From contig OY365814.1 in the NCBI GenBank assembly GCA_959347315.1, positions 27,708,329-27,772,328 on the forward strand: DNA of 64,000 nt. The letters are read 5' to 3'. Made by a program: the position numbers and the translations under genes. The notes beneath the pieces are model-generated. The model was given only the letters and a program-made list of their open reading frames with translations, did no database searches and had not been told where the DNA came from. This DNA comes from Bimastos eiseni. Its lineage: Eukaryota > Annelida > Clitellata > Crassiclitellata > Lumbricidae. Positions 55,201 through 64,000 of this stretch are shown in pieces; position 1 is the first letter of the stretch, and every line of letters begins with the position of its first letter.

Positions 55201-57408
55201 TTGACATTGCCTAGTGTGCAGTCAACATTGCCCAGTCTGCAGTTGACATTGCCTAGTGTGCAGTTAACATTGCCAAGTCTGCAGTTGACATTGCCTAGTG
55301 TGCAGTTGACATAGTACCATGAGCAGTTTTGTTGATTGGAGCGTGCTATGTGTGATATGAATTATGGAGAGCTTTGTTCTTGAAGACCAACTACAAAGTT
55401 GTCCATTTTCTGAAAAGCGACTGGAGCATAAACCAGAATCATTTAAAAGAGTCCACAGTGTTTAATAGCAAATATCTATAAAATACTAGACCCCACCAAG
55501 GCCAGTCACTAGTAACATTGATTATGTACAGGGTCAGCTCCTAGTCCCTGATGCACAACCTCAATTAGAAAGCACGGCAATAGTCAAGGCAGGTGACAGC
55601 AACGAAGCGAATAACAGTAGCGGTATTGGCAAGAGAGCGGGAGATAACTCTGCGCTGGTGCAAACAATAACCGCAGGCGCGACAGAATGAGAGAATTTGC
55701 TAAAGACGCTACCTGGCATGGATCTTCCAGGCATTTGCATTCTGGGCAACCGTTGGAGTCCGTCTGGAAACCGAAACTGCAGAAAATCATGCACAGTGGA
55801 CGCTTGCACCTGACCAGGGGTTCGTTACCATCGTCAAAACCTGGCTCAGAGGGGAGCTCCTCTTCCAAATCATGTCCATCTGGGTGCCCCAGCAGGTCCT
55901 CATCGCTATGACCATGACCATCGTGTCCATCTGGGCGTCCAATAAGGTCATCATCGCTATGACTATCGTGACCATCTGGGCGGCCTATCAGGTCACCATC
56001 GCTGTGATCATCATGTCCATCTAGTTTTCCAATAAGGTCATCATCGTTATAATCATGATCGTCATGACCATCTGGTTTTCCAATAAAGTCATCATCATCA
56101 TGATCATGATCGTCGTGTCCATCTGGTCTGCCAATGAGTGGTTTAACTGTCTGTCTGTCTGGTGGCACTGGACCATTGTTGGTCCACGAGTCGTGTCCGT
56201 CTGATCTTCCAAGGAGTGGCCGCTCTGTGGCATCATTCTCTATGGATGGCACCATGTGACCATCATTGTCTACACCCATTGTCAAGGGTGGCAGCTGCGA
56301 ATCGTCGTCCAAGTCCATTCCAGTGACTGTAAAGACAAACATATGCCACTGCATTATTAACCAGTGTTGTATGCAAGACCTTAAACTTCAAGACCAAGAT
56401 GATACAGTGAGATTCCGAGACCGAGACAGTGAGGTACCGAGACCGAGACACTAGGTTCAAGACAGTTCGAGACAGTAAAAGACAAGTGATCGTATATAAA
56501 AGGCTGTAAAATACTAATGTATCAGTTTTCGGGAATAAGGTTCATTTATAATTTCAATTTGAAACTTAATTATAATGTATATTGTACCAATTCCCAAGAA
56601 CAGTTTTTATATTGCCAAGCTTTATCTTTTTCCATATTTCTTCTTTGGCCTATCTTCTGAATAGTATAAAGAAAGCACGTCTGAAATCTTCTAGACGATT
56701 TTAAACAAGCAAATTCGATACCAAATACCAAACAAAATTATAAATTTGCGCATATCCTTACTCACCCTGAGAAACTCGAAGTTGTTCCGATCGTTTCGAT
56801 TATGGTGGCTTTACATCAATGACAAACTAATAGCCAATAGCTATTGTTTGTCAATAGGCCTAACTTCAAATTGCGTAAACACAAACTTCACAATTTCAGG
56901 TTCTCTCTCAGACATTTTTCCACATTAAGACAATTGAATTGATTTCAGTATCATGTGACTCGCGCGTTAACCAGAACTACTGTTTCTCGCAAATTCCAGT
57001 TTCAGTTTCTAGCGCAAAATTTTAAGACAGTTAACGCGAAACTTATCGAGACCGCTTGTTCGAGACAGAACAAGACTTTCACTTCAAGAGTTTCTAAAAA
57101 TTCGAGACACTACCTCGAGACCGAGACAGCAGGCTTCTGAGACCGAACAACTCTGTTATTAACTGCATAGAATGCATGCACATGGTAATAGGAATGCTGT
57201 CAGGACACTGCTGTGCTCTGCCCATTGTTGCATCAGCCATATACTTACACTATGTAAGACTGGCACATTTATATAACACCTCTTCAAAAATTATCATCAG
57301 GACAGAGGGACAACAATGACTTTGTGTTTTAGAGTGAAGAGATTGATACTTACTCTTGTCCACCAAGAACACTGTGCCGAGCAGCACGGTCACAAATAAT
57401 GGCTTCAT
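46263..57408 (-). CDS. Single-pass membrane protein with His/Asp repeats, antistasin and thyroglobulin type-1 domains
   Basis: Twelve minus-strand exons in phase: 57408-57354, 56326-55713, 55067-54980, 54518-54265, 53499-53439, 51553-51323, 50501-50354, 49767-49704, 48988-48739, 48029-47914, 47113-47072 and 46364-46263; 674 residues. Order: signal peptide MKPLFVTVLLGTVFLVDK; seven GRPDGHD-type repeats (residues ~50-180); antistasin-like module ~192-222; Cys-rich linker; two more antistasin-like modules ~256-282 and ~300-326 (each C..GC..C.C); thyroglobulin type-1 domain ~362-434 with FVPEC, QCHA, QCWCVDDRG; membrane-proximal region ~436-560 with strand/helix blocks VSVAVHMDMVLTF, LEDAFSQWLLVERQF and DLPSAVEHMKRKI, interrupted by the acidic DEDDDDDRFEEEDYE; TM ~606-627; tail starting FRHHK and ending KKHPIA. 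Antistasin and thyroglobulin modules often inhibit proteases, and the plan recalls EpCAM, but the function is unknown. The last two exons rest on phase and splice signals only. Confidence 0.8.
46498..46562 (-). repeat. Short LINE tail fragment
   Basis: AGTAATGTAATGGAGCATTT then ATATAGTGCCCCATCAAGAT and ATCTACTCAGAG, the same order of blocks as 4431-4490. It lies in the last intron of the antistasin/thyroglobulin gene. Confidence 0.6.
47440..47725 (+). mobile_element. LINE 3' end (CR1/L2-type), truncated
   Basis: Plus-strand reading shows FSVAGPRF then NSLPVSVHL in broken frame, the standard C-terminal motif of CR1/L2 reverse transcriptases (AxxxWNSLP). It is followed by untranslated sequence ending in GCAATAAAAGTGC and AATAACAATAATAATAC, a short-repeat 3' tail. 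It lies within an intron of the antistasin/thyroglobulin gene, antisense to it. Confidence 0.7.
49190..49380 (+). pseudogene. Weak LINE reverse-transcriptase fragment
   Basis: VGFVHAFVNSRV is close to the conserved block before the DYCN motif of CR1/L2-like reverse transcriptases (compare about 43690-43735 in this window), and the sequence afterwards is frameshifted. It lies in the intron between the 49767-49704 and 48988-48739 exons. Confidence 0.4.
51780..52370. other. Unassigned intronic sequence with overlapping open frames
   Basis: A 116-codon minus-strand frame (51823-52173) and a 74-codon plus-strand frame (52127-52351) both have ordinary amino-acid composition, yet I recognise neither. 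The frames lie in the intron between the 53499-53439 and 51553-51323 exons. They may be transposon remains. Confidence 0.25.
53622..53850 (-). mobile_element. Truncated LINE (CR1/L2-type) 3' end
   Basis: Closely similar to 34855-35165: AATGTAATGGAGCACTTATA and TAGCGCCACTCAAATCAGAG, then AAGTCTTCAAGCGCTTCCGG and GAGGCTGTTCCAGCTGGTGG, antisense of the reverse-transcriptase C-terminus. It lies in the intron between the 54518-54265 and 53499-53439 exons. A further tail piece in the opposite orientation is at about 54100-54215. Confidence 0.75.
55155..55312. repeat. Minisatellite with exact 21-bp period
   Basis: Units begin at 55155, 55176, 55197, 55218, 55239, 55260, 55281 and 55302, close to GCAGTTAACATTGCCTAGTG plus T. 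Variants alternate, hinting at a 42-bp compound unit. It lies 88 bases upstream (minus-strand sense) of the exon 55067-54980 in the intron of the antistasin/thyroglobulin gene. Confidence 0.95.
56362..57155. mobile_element. Non-autonomous hAT-like element, 794 bp
   Basis: Ends CAGTGTTGTATGCAAGACC and, on the other strand, CAGAGTTGTTCGGTCTC. A perfect 8-bp duplication TTATTAAC flanks it (56354-56361 and 57156-57163). Subterminal GAGACCGAGACAG-type repeats occur at both sides. It lies in intron 1 of the antistasin/thyroglobulin gene, between the signal-peptide exon and the repeat exon. Confidence 0.8.
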
Positions 57409-58260
57409 GCTTTGGGTTTACCTACAATAAAACAAAAGTGACATTGAAGCAATCATTATAGCATTCTCAAAATTTCTTGCTTAAAACTGTTAATTCAAAA
57501 GAAATTGTAATTAAAATTCATTTACCCACAATAAGATGTTGTGCTTTTACATTCCAAAACACACTAGACGGTTTCCCTTTAAATTAATTTAGTTGGGCGA
57601 TAAAATCCCGTTTATACAGCCTGTTTTAGCACTGGGAGTTCTCCAATATTTGGTCATTCTATTTTGATAAGCCAACAAATAATCTGATAACCACGGTTGC
57701 ATACCTGACAGAAAGCGTCGACTACTTTATACAGTAATCTTTTATACACAACCGCAGCAAATTGAATAAACTATAAGTAAAGCGCGTCTGACGCTCTGAA
57801 AACGCTACAAACCGCGTTTCCAAAGAAAGAACAATAAAAGGCTACAACTGGGCACACACAATCTAGGAAATGGTATTGGAATGACAACACCAGTAAATTA
57901 TTAGTAAGCAGATTCACCGAATCTGTGAGCTGGCTGATTGTCCTTTGTCGAAACTATCATCTGTTATTATACAGATGAACGAAGATATAGACCGGTATCA
58001 AGTAGCTTACCCAAATGGGCTGTACTGAAGTTCAAACGAATTCACAATACTCCTTTTGTTTAGCCAGATTTCCTGAATTCATAGACGAAGAGTGTCACGG
58101 ATTAAACACAACAACGCAAATGAAGAGGTATGCGCCTTGTATTATGCCAACGCCGACAATATTTCGATCACGTCTATCAGTGACGAAGGACCACTGATAG
58201 TCTGAGACTATCAGCCTCTGGCTCTGCGATGAGATTAGTCATTGTATGTTCAAGCATAAG
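57409..58260. other. Upstream flank of the antistasin/thyroglobulin gene
   Basis: Non-coding on inspection. The gene's promoter and any 5' untranslated exon would lie here (minus strand). GTAGGTAAACCCAAAGC directly precedes the start codon. I see no clear core-promoter element. Confidence 0.35.
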
Positions 58261-58262
58261 GC

Positions 58263-58345
58263 TTATAAGTAGTTGTCTTTTGGATAAATTGGCGCATCTA
58301 ACCATAATATTGGTTAAATCGCCCACCTAATAGGTTACCACTAGT
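58263..58345 (+). repeat. Inverted partner of 62551-62638
   Basis: AGTAGTTGTCTTTTGGATAA through GGTTAAATCGCCCACCTAAT and AGGTTACCACTAG is found as reverse complement at 62551-62638 with few differences. The pair encloses about 4.2 kb that contains two hAT-like elements. Confidence 0.85.
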
Positions 58346-58555
58346 ATTATTAAAATAATCTATATTTAGGTCACAAAGTCACCAAAATTGAAAATGAGCC
58401 ATAATTCATTCACAAACCTAAGACCTAAGTCAAACATCAGCATATAGGTTCTATAAAAAATCAAAGAGGAGCCATAAACACACCTTGTAAAATGTTAACC
58501 ATTTACTCTGTTGCTTCCAGCTGATAAAATCACAAGTGATGTGAACATTCAACAC

Positions 58556-59323
58556 CAGGGATGTGGTCTCGTGGCCGCGGTCTTGGTCTCGAGACCGGAA
58601 AACTGCTGTCTTGGTCTTAGTCTCGGACCATCGGTCTTGGTTTTGGTCTCGGACCATCGGTCTTGGCTAGCATTCTTGGTCATTTGCCGTATCATAGCAA
58701 TTTCTTTGATATTTGTCGGTTATTTTCAATTATTAGAGACAACGGATGTTTAGGCCCTACGCGCTTGTGATTGATTTACAACGTGCTGACCATCTATATA
58801 TACAAGTTACTATGGGAAAAAATGTGCATTTGAACGGAACCAGCCATTTCAAAATTTGCAGTGACTACCCGTGGTCGGCCACGGGTAGTCACTGTTGACC
58901 TACAATTCCGAGTACAAGTAGGCCTACCGGCCTACACCATTCAAACGGAACGCTAATCTACTTGCTCAAATGTCTTATTTGTAACCTATCTTATAGGCTA
59001 CTGTAAGAAATTTATAGTGCGATATTTTCAGGCCGAAGCTTATGGCTGAACCACAAAAAGTTCAGACTGGCCGGTAAAACAGTCTTCTGGACCATTATTA
59101 AGATTAGTATTCTTTACCAATAAAATTAATGTTTTAAGCGTGTTATTCCGTTTTAGCGTCTTAATAAATTGAATTGTTTATTTAAGAAAAATGGTATCGG
59201 TCTTGGTCTTGGTCTCGGACCCTCGGTCTTGGTATTGGTCCTGGTATCGGACCACCCGGTCTTGGTCTTTGACCTCTCGGTCTTGATATTGGTCTCGAGG
59301 TTTTGGTCTCCTGCCCAACACTG
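58556..59323. mobile_element. Non-autonomous hAT-like element, 768 bp, same family as 56362-57155
   Basis: Ends CAGGGATGTGGTCTCG and, on the other strand, CAGTGTTGGGCAGGAGACC. A perfect 8-bp duplication TTCAACAC flanks it (58548-58555 and 59324-59331). Subterminal GGTCTTGGTCTCGGACC repeats match those of the 56362 element. A perfect 16-bp hairpin lies inside at 58859-58894. Confidence 0.8.
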
Positions 59324-59916
59324 TTCAACACAAAAATTAAACTATTGAGCTATGGCTTGTTATAGCCTCCACGTAACTTAGTCGGATGTGAATAATGACT
59401 GACTGTTCTATTAAATAATTATGTGCTGTCTGCTTCTTCATACACGTTACTTGATGGAAGCAATTAAACAATTCTCATCCCGGAAAATGCTCTCTGTTGT
59501 AGTAGCCTCCGCGTAATTAAATACAGCGCAGACAATTAGCCATAGAACCAACAACCACAAGAGGCCTACACGTTTTACATGTTCCATATACAAAATGTTT
59601 TTTTATCCCTTTGCTGTTGCATAAAATGTAAAACGCTTTTAACAACGACTGTGAAATTAAATACACTGTTCACAAAATATGGAAAGCCGTTTTAACCATA
59701 AATAAACAATTTGTTTCCCACACGAAATGACTGTTTTATTTGCGCCTCTTAAAAAAATCTTTAGTATTAGAATGAACCGCCTGCCATACGTTAAGTCGTC
59801 GCTATAGACAAATACATGATGGAGGGATGGTTGTCGGTCTAGCAGTCAGCTGCTTCATTGTCGAGAGAACTAATATCTACCCGGAGACGACGAGACTCGC
59901 TTTTCAAGAGCGCGAC

Positions 59917-60750
59917 CAGGGCTGTTAACAACACTGGAAAAAAGTATTGCAATACCAATACCAATATTTTTACCACTACTTTTAAAAATGCTTGTTGAAT
60001 TCGATCTTAGCACGCACCGATAATTATGGAAAATTTCTTGAATTTGGTTAAGCTCGAGGAATCTAGATAAAAGGAATATTTCCGTGTACACGCTTCATTC
60101 TTAAACAAAGATGTCGCCCCTATCTAAATTTTGCTTCTATTTTAAAATATGGAGCTTTATAAGCATCCAACGGCATTTTTTATTTTGCGCACTAACCCTG
60201 TAGTTATTCTTAAATTTGGCTTTGTGACGAAAGGTTGATGAATTAAATTATTACTTAAACTTATTTTAAAAGTATCTAAGACTTCTGGCTTTCGAATATC
60301 GCCCAAAAACTGTAGACACGAAGAAACATAGTGACTAAAACTTCCAGTCCTGTGCATATTGGCACAGTCTTTGAAGTAGCCAAATTATTTAGGCAAGACA
60401 CTTCTAGTAAGTTCTACCAGTGAAGGCAAAAGGACATCGGACTACTTCGGTCGTTTCTATATTTATAAATTATTCCATCTGTTCGCAACAAGGTCTCTTT
60501 GGCCGAAAGAGACTATTATATATACATGCATAGGCCTAAACGTATCAAAGCGCAACGATTAGCCTCTCATATTTCTTGAGAAACCACATAAATTTCATTG
60601 AGAAAAGTATTGGTATCGAGTATCGTTGAAAAAAAAGTATCGCGATACACATGCGATACAAGCAAAATAAAACTATTCTCGCTGCGATACTGATAAAAGT
60701 TTCGCGATACCAAAGTATTGCGATACTTTATCGCGATATTAACAGCCCTG
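59917..60750. mobile_element. Non-autonomous hAT-like element, 834 bp
   Basis: Both ends begin CAGGGCTGTTAA on their own strand. Flanks AGCGCGAC (59909-59916) and AACGCGAC (60751-60758) agree at 7 of 8 positions. Subterminal AGTATCGCGATAC-type palindromic repeats are dense near the right end. Confidence 0.75.
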
Positions 60751-60907
60751 AACGCGACTTCATTAGCCGTTGACGTACAGAAGCCACCATCACCCTTAGT
60801 CGCTGTTTCTGCCATCGAATGACACTTAAAATTATTATTATTATTACTTAATTACATTTTCACATCGTCACATGAGAATTTATAATGATGAAAATCTATT
60901 TTTTTAG

Positions 60908-61096
60908 CAGTTTTCAGAGAAGTGTACTTTGAAAATACACTTGAGATTTCATACTGGAGAAAAACCATTTGGTTGCTATCAGTGCAACAAACAGTTTTCG
61001 CAGATCAGTGATTTGAATAGTCACTTGAGAGTTCATACTGGAGAAAAGTGGCACGCAAAAGAACGTTTTAAATTTTCTGAATTTTCAACTGTTTGA
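60908..61096 (+). CDS. C2H2 zinc-finger fragment or exon
   Basis: An open frame after a good acceptor (TTTTTTTAG) encodes the second half of one C2H2 finger ([16 protein letters not shown]) and a complete one ([21 protein letters not shown]), then a TGEK linker and a short unrelated end to a TGA at 61094-61096. Upstream exons are not seen within 200 bases. It could be the last exon of a gene whose other exons I could not find, or a fragment carried by transposition or duplication. With so few fingers, no DNA target can be inferred. Confidence 0.45.
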   Translation, partial: QFSEKCTLKIHLRFHTGEKPFGCYQCNKQFSQISDLNSHLRVHTGEKWHAKERFKFSEFSTV

Positions 61097-61319
61097 GTTT
61101 GAGTCTGAGAGAATTAGAATTTGAATTATTTGAATGATTCATATTTTAGCAGATAAATCAATGTTTTTAGAGGATTTTTCACATTTGTTTTGTGTTCAAT
61201 TATCTCGACTAGCCAGCTAGGCTAGAAAATAAAAAGAGTTTTATAAATATAAATCAAAGAAAAATAATTAAAAATTAAAAATATAATTAATTAGTAATAT
61301 CAGTTATTATATAACAGGG

Positions 61320-61491
61320 GATGCGAAACTGCGGCCTGACAGTTTAACTGTGAAGTATGTAAATATCGCAAAAATGCCCATCATTTTTTGTTTGAAATCG
61401 AAGGTGGTTTCCAGGGGCCCACCACCGAAGCTCTGCACAAGGGCCCCCAAAAGCCTTGCTACGCCACTGTATATATATATATATATATATG
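61320..61491. repeat. Possible MITE edge next to a (TA)n run
   Basis: The reverse complement of the right edge reads CAGTGGCGTAGCAAGGC, a motif often seen at ends of small DNA transposons. It abuts a TA microsatellite, so a target duplication cannot be judged. The left edge (CAGGGGATGCG at 61315) is uncertain. Confidence 0.35.
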
Positions 61492-61499
61492 AGAATATT

Positions 61500-62550
61500 T
61501 TTTTTGATATTCAATTTTCAAATGAAGACTTGGTTAGCATATGATAACTCTTCGAAACTGCCAATGTAGCGAAACTGTTGAGTATTTTATTCTCATTTAA
61601 CCTATTGGAGGCACTTCTACTTGGGACCTATATCGCAGTTGACGAACCTATGCATTGATTTGTTGGTGAGTGTTTTGTGGCGGACAGGCCACAAGGCTTG
61701 AATGAAGGTTTTATTTGTAAATAATCGGTTCGCCATAGCGTTATTTTAACGTGTATTGTTTTACAGTGTTGCGCCTTGCAAGGGCTTAAGATTATAGGAA
61801 GGAAGACCGTGCATAGCTTGCAGACGCATGAATTGGCTTGAGTATAGCCTGACACACGTTGCATTGCTATATATGTGGAGCAGTGGTTCGTACTGTTTCA
61901 TACGTAGAGTGGTTCTCGTACCGCTCCAGGGATCGTTGAGTGTTGCCATATAAATACGACCTCTAGTGACAGCCGCTCTCGCGGTCAGGCCGGTGCTGCT
62001 TTTCGCTGATCAGGTGGGATGGGCCCCTCTGCCGTCGATCGCAAGACGGACCGTGCACTGATCGTAGGAGTCAACAGGCTGACTGACAGAAAAAGACCGA
62101 TCGTGAGAAATGCTCACAGGTCTGAGTGCTGTTCGAGAGTGGGGTGAAGTCCGATCGTTGGAAATAAATGAATGACAGTTCTGTTCGGGAAGACGGGGAA
62201 GATGGTGACCCCGTCGGCAGCCGCGAGAAAGAGATCGGGTAAAGCCCCGAGGAACCGAACGTTTATATCGAGAGACCTCGTTGGCCGTTGAGATAATATA
62301 CGGGAAGAGTTCCCCAGTGAACACGTTGGTTAAAAGACGGGGAGGGCGGCCCCGTGAAGCCGTTGGAAACAGACCAAGAGAGCTACCGGTGAGGCCGTTG
62401 ACACATTATGGGAAACATAAATACGTTCGATAAATACGGAGGGTGACCCCATTGGTGCGTTCGATACAGGGAAAGTTCCCTTTGATGCCGAAAACCTGAT
62501 CAATTGCGGGCGTCTCCGAATATTCTTTTCTGTTTACGGTTAATAATACT
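61500..62550. other. Gene-free stretch with degenerate GC-richer repeats
   Basis: No gene is recognisable. About 62190-62480 contains loose repeats around GGCCGTTGA / GCCGTTGGA motifs every 35-40 bases with GGGGA and GACCCC words between them. CATATAAATACGACC near 61947 could be a TATA box, as in an LTR, but I see no matching long terminal repeat. Confidence 0.35.
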
Positions 62551-62638
62551 TGTGGTAACCTATTGGGTGGGCGATTTAACCAAAATTATGGTTAAATGCG
62601 TCAATTTATCCAAATGACAACTACTCTTATAGCCTAAC
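62551..62638 (-). repeat. Inverted partner of 58263-58345
   Basis: Reverse complement of the 58263-58345 segment (TGTGGTAACCTATTGGGTGG through ATTTATCCAAATGACAACTA) with a few substitutions. Confidence 0.85.
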
Positions 62639-62797
62639 TTAAGGGCCTTTGTAATTACTGATCTAGCAGGCCTTATAGGGCTACTAGAACATTCGATGAC
62701 TCAATCATACTCTGACTCGTTCAATCGTCAACCACACAACTTTCGCCTAAACGATATCCTCCATATTCCGAACTAAAAGATCCTCTGAAAACCAGAC

Positions 62798-63128
62798 CAG
62801 GGCCATCTTATCCAGTAAGCACCGTAGGCACAGTGCCCAGGGCCTACGAAGCTATCAGGGCCTACGAAATTTTTTAGACATTTTTTTTAAATACAAAAAT
62901 GAAAAAAGGACTTTGAGTAATTTAAAAAACTTTAATCATTAAACTGTAACAAAGAAGAAGTAGCAAACTTATTAAATTCGAAGTTGAAAGTGAATAATTT
63001 GAATGTGTGTGTTTAATAACTGTTTAGGTTTACTCGTTTAATGTTTTGTGCAAAGCAGTAGTCGAGGTAGGCTTATATGAAAGAGTGCCTAGGGCAGTAG
63101 AGCCTATGACGACCTTAAAACGGCCCTG
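62798..63128. mobile_element. Small hAT-like MITE, 331 bp
   Basis: Ends CAGGGCCATCTTATCC and, on the other strand, CAGGGCCGTTTTAAGG. Flanks AACCAGAC (62790-62797) and AAGCAGAC (63129-63136) agree at 7 of 8 positions. The interior is AT-rich and non-coding. Confidence 0.7.
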
Positions 63129-63179
63129 AAGCAGACCTTGACTTACTCTGGACTAGCATTTGGACGACTCCTATGATTC

Positions 63180-63260
63180 GACGCAGCGCTTGTGAATCGA
63201 CTAGTTCCCTGAGTTTTACTTTTGAGTGGCGCTTTAGAAGTTTCGATGTAACGTAAGATT
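63180..63260 (+). repeat. LINE tail fragment
   Basis: TTTTGAGTGGCGCTTTAGAA with a following GATGTAACGTAAG is a degraded plus-strand copy of the LINE 3' tail seen at 19990-20035 and about 54190. Confidence 0.45.
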
Positions 63261-63351
63261 AGGCTAATTGAATTGAACTGTGTCTGTTGCAGCGCCGCGT
63301 CATAAATCATAGGCTAAATGTGCATCATTTAAAATTTCTGTGATAGGTGGT

Positions 63352-63470
63352 GTGATGGAGAAATGGTGATAATGGGTGATGGAGAAATGGTGATAAGGGG
63401 TGATGGAGAAATGGTGATAAGGGGTGATGGAGAAATGGTGATAAGGGGTGATGGAGAAATGGTGATAATG
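63352..63470. repeat. Minisatellite with exact 24-bp period
   Basis: Five units close to GTGATGGAGAAATGGTGATA plus AGGG start at 63352, 63376, 63400, 63424 and 63448. The period is a multiple of three, so an open frame of MVIRGDGE repeats appears by chance of periodicity. I do not call it a gene. Confidence 0.95.
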
Positions 63471-64000
63471 GACGTTAAGAGCAGAAGATCAGCACGCACA
63501 CGGTTTGGATCGATTCCTGCTGCCCTCCCACAGGTCGACTCAGCCTTTCATTCGCCAGGTGGTGTCACAAAATGAGCAGTAGGGTGGGATAAGTTTAAAA
63601 TATAGTCCATTTAGGATACAAAAAAGTTTGTCAAGCAAAAACACGCCTACAGTAAGAACAATACACAGACAGTTGTTAAAATACTTTTAAAAAAGTCTTC
63701 ATTAAAAAGTAGATAGCGGATTTTTTGTGCCCTCTTCTTCTCCGAGTGCCCCCTCCCCATTTGCAGAGCGCTGTGCACTTTTTCAGAGGAACGTGTTCTA
63801 GTCAATTGTAGCATATGATAGGGCCTATAATTAGAACTGTCTGCGTCGAATATATGTAAATAACATCGGCTTCAAGCGGTATCAGACCCGTCAAAGCCGT
63901 TGCTTACATGTTGTGGATAAGGTACCGTGACCGTTCTGTGCACGATAGTTCCGGGCATCTTCCCTTACCTCAAATACTCTCATCCTCTCTTACCTTAAAA
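63471..64000. other. Gene-free right end
   Basis: No gene or clear repeat is recognisable between the 24-bp array and the end of the window. Confidence 0.4.

Noticed and set aside
55155..55312. CRISPR-like array
   Set aside because: The units are contiguous with no unique spacers, and the context is a spliced animal gene.
63352..63575. Open frame with MVIRGDGE repeats
   Set aside because: Produced by a 24-bp minisatellite whose period is a multiple of three; no other gene-like signal.

Overview
This is a stretch of animal nuclear genome: intron-bearing genes with GT-AG splice sites, moderate AT richness, abundant transposon debris and many short tandem repeats. The gene set (a group III adhesion GPCR, CCDC181, the proteasome ATPase PSMC6, and a secreted-type/transmembrane protein with antistasin and thyroglobulin domains), together with the recurring 'aggcct' motifs and the interspersed 'ATTTATATAGCGCC' LINE tails, suggests a marine invertebrate deuterostome. 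An echinoderm or hemichordate is my best guess; the species cannot be fixed from the window.

Layout. (1) 831-11459, + strand: the 3' ten exons of an ADGRA2/3 (GPR124/GPR125)-type adhesion GPCR, from the GAIN domain through seven membrane segments to a C-terminal PDZ-binding motif; its 5' exons lie left of the window. (2) 11460-15490: 3' flank, interspersed repeats and a decayed extra copy of the end of the next gene. (3) 15494-19213, - strand: a four-exon DDE-type transposase-like gene (DNC-QNKN / GHT core), broken by one base in a poly-A tract. (4) 21306-26279, + strand: CCDC181, a ciliary/microtubule-associated coiled-coil protein, complete in four exons. (5) 30177-38534, + strand: PSMC6 (Rpt4, 26S proteasome base ATPase), complete in twelve exons, with a GC-AG first intron. 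(6) 38923-44324: a nest of hAT-type DNA transposons, one inside another, with LINE reverse-transcriptase remains. (7) 46263-57408, - strand: a twelve-exon gene for a 674-residue single-pass membrane protein: signal peptide, seven GRPDGHD-type His/Asp repeats, three antistasin-like modules, a thyroglobulin type-1 domain, a probable SEA-like membrane-proximal domain split by an acidic insert, one membrane segment and a 47-residue tail. The combination resembles EpCAM in general plan but not in its N-terminal modules and is the most original thing here. (8) 57409-64000: no complete gene; several non-autonomous hAT elements with 8-bp target duplications, a C2H2 zinc-finger fragment and tandem repeats.

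The genes are not an operon or an obvious functional cluster; they are neighbours separated by repeats. Exon boundaries were worked out by eye from splice signals, reading-frame phase and family similarity; every junction in the four intact genes keeps frame. Eight insertions with hAT-like inverted ends and matching 8-bp flanks show that hAT transposition has been a major force in shaping this locus.
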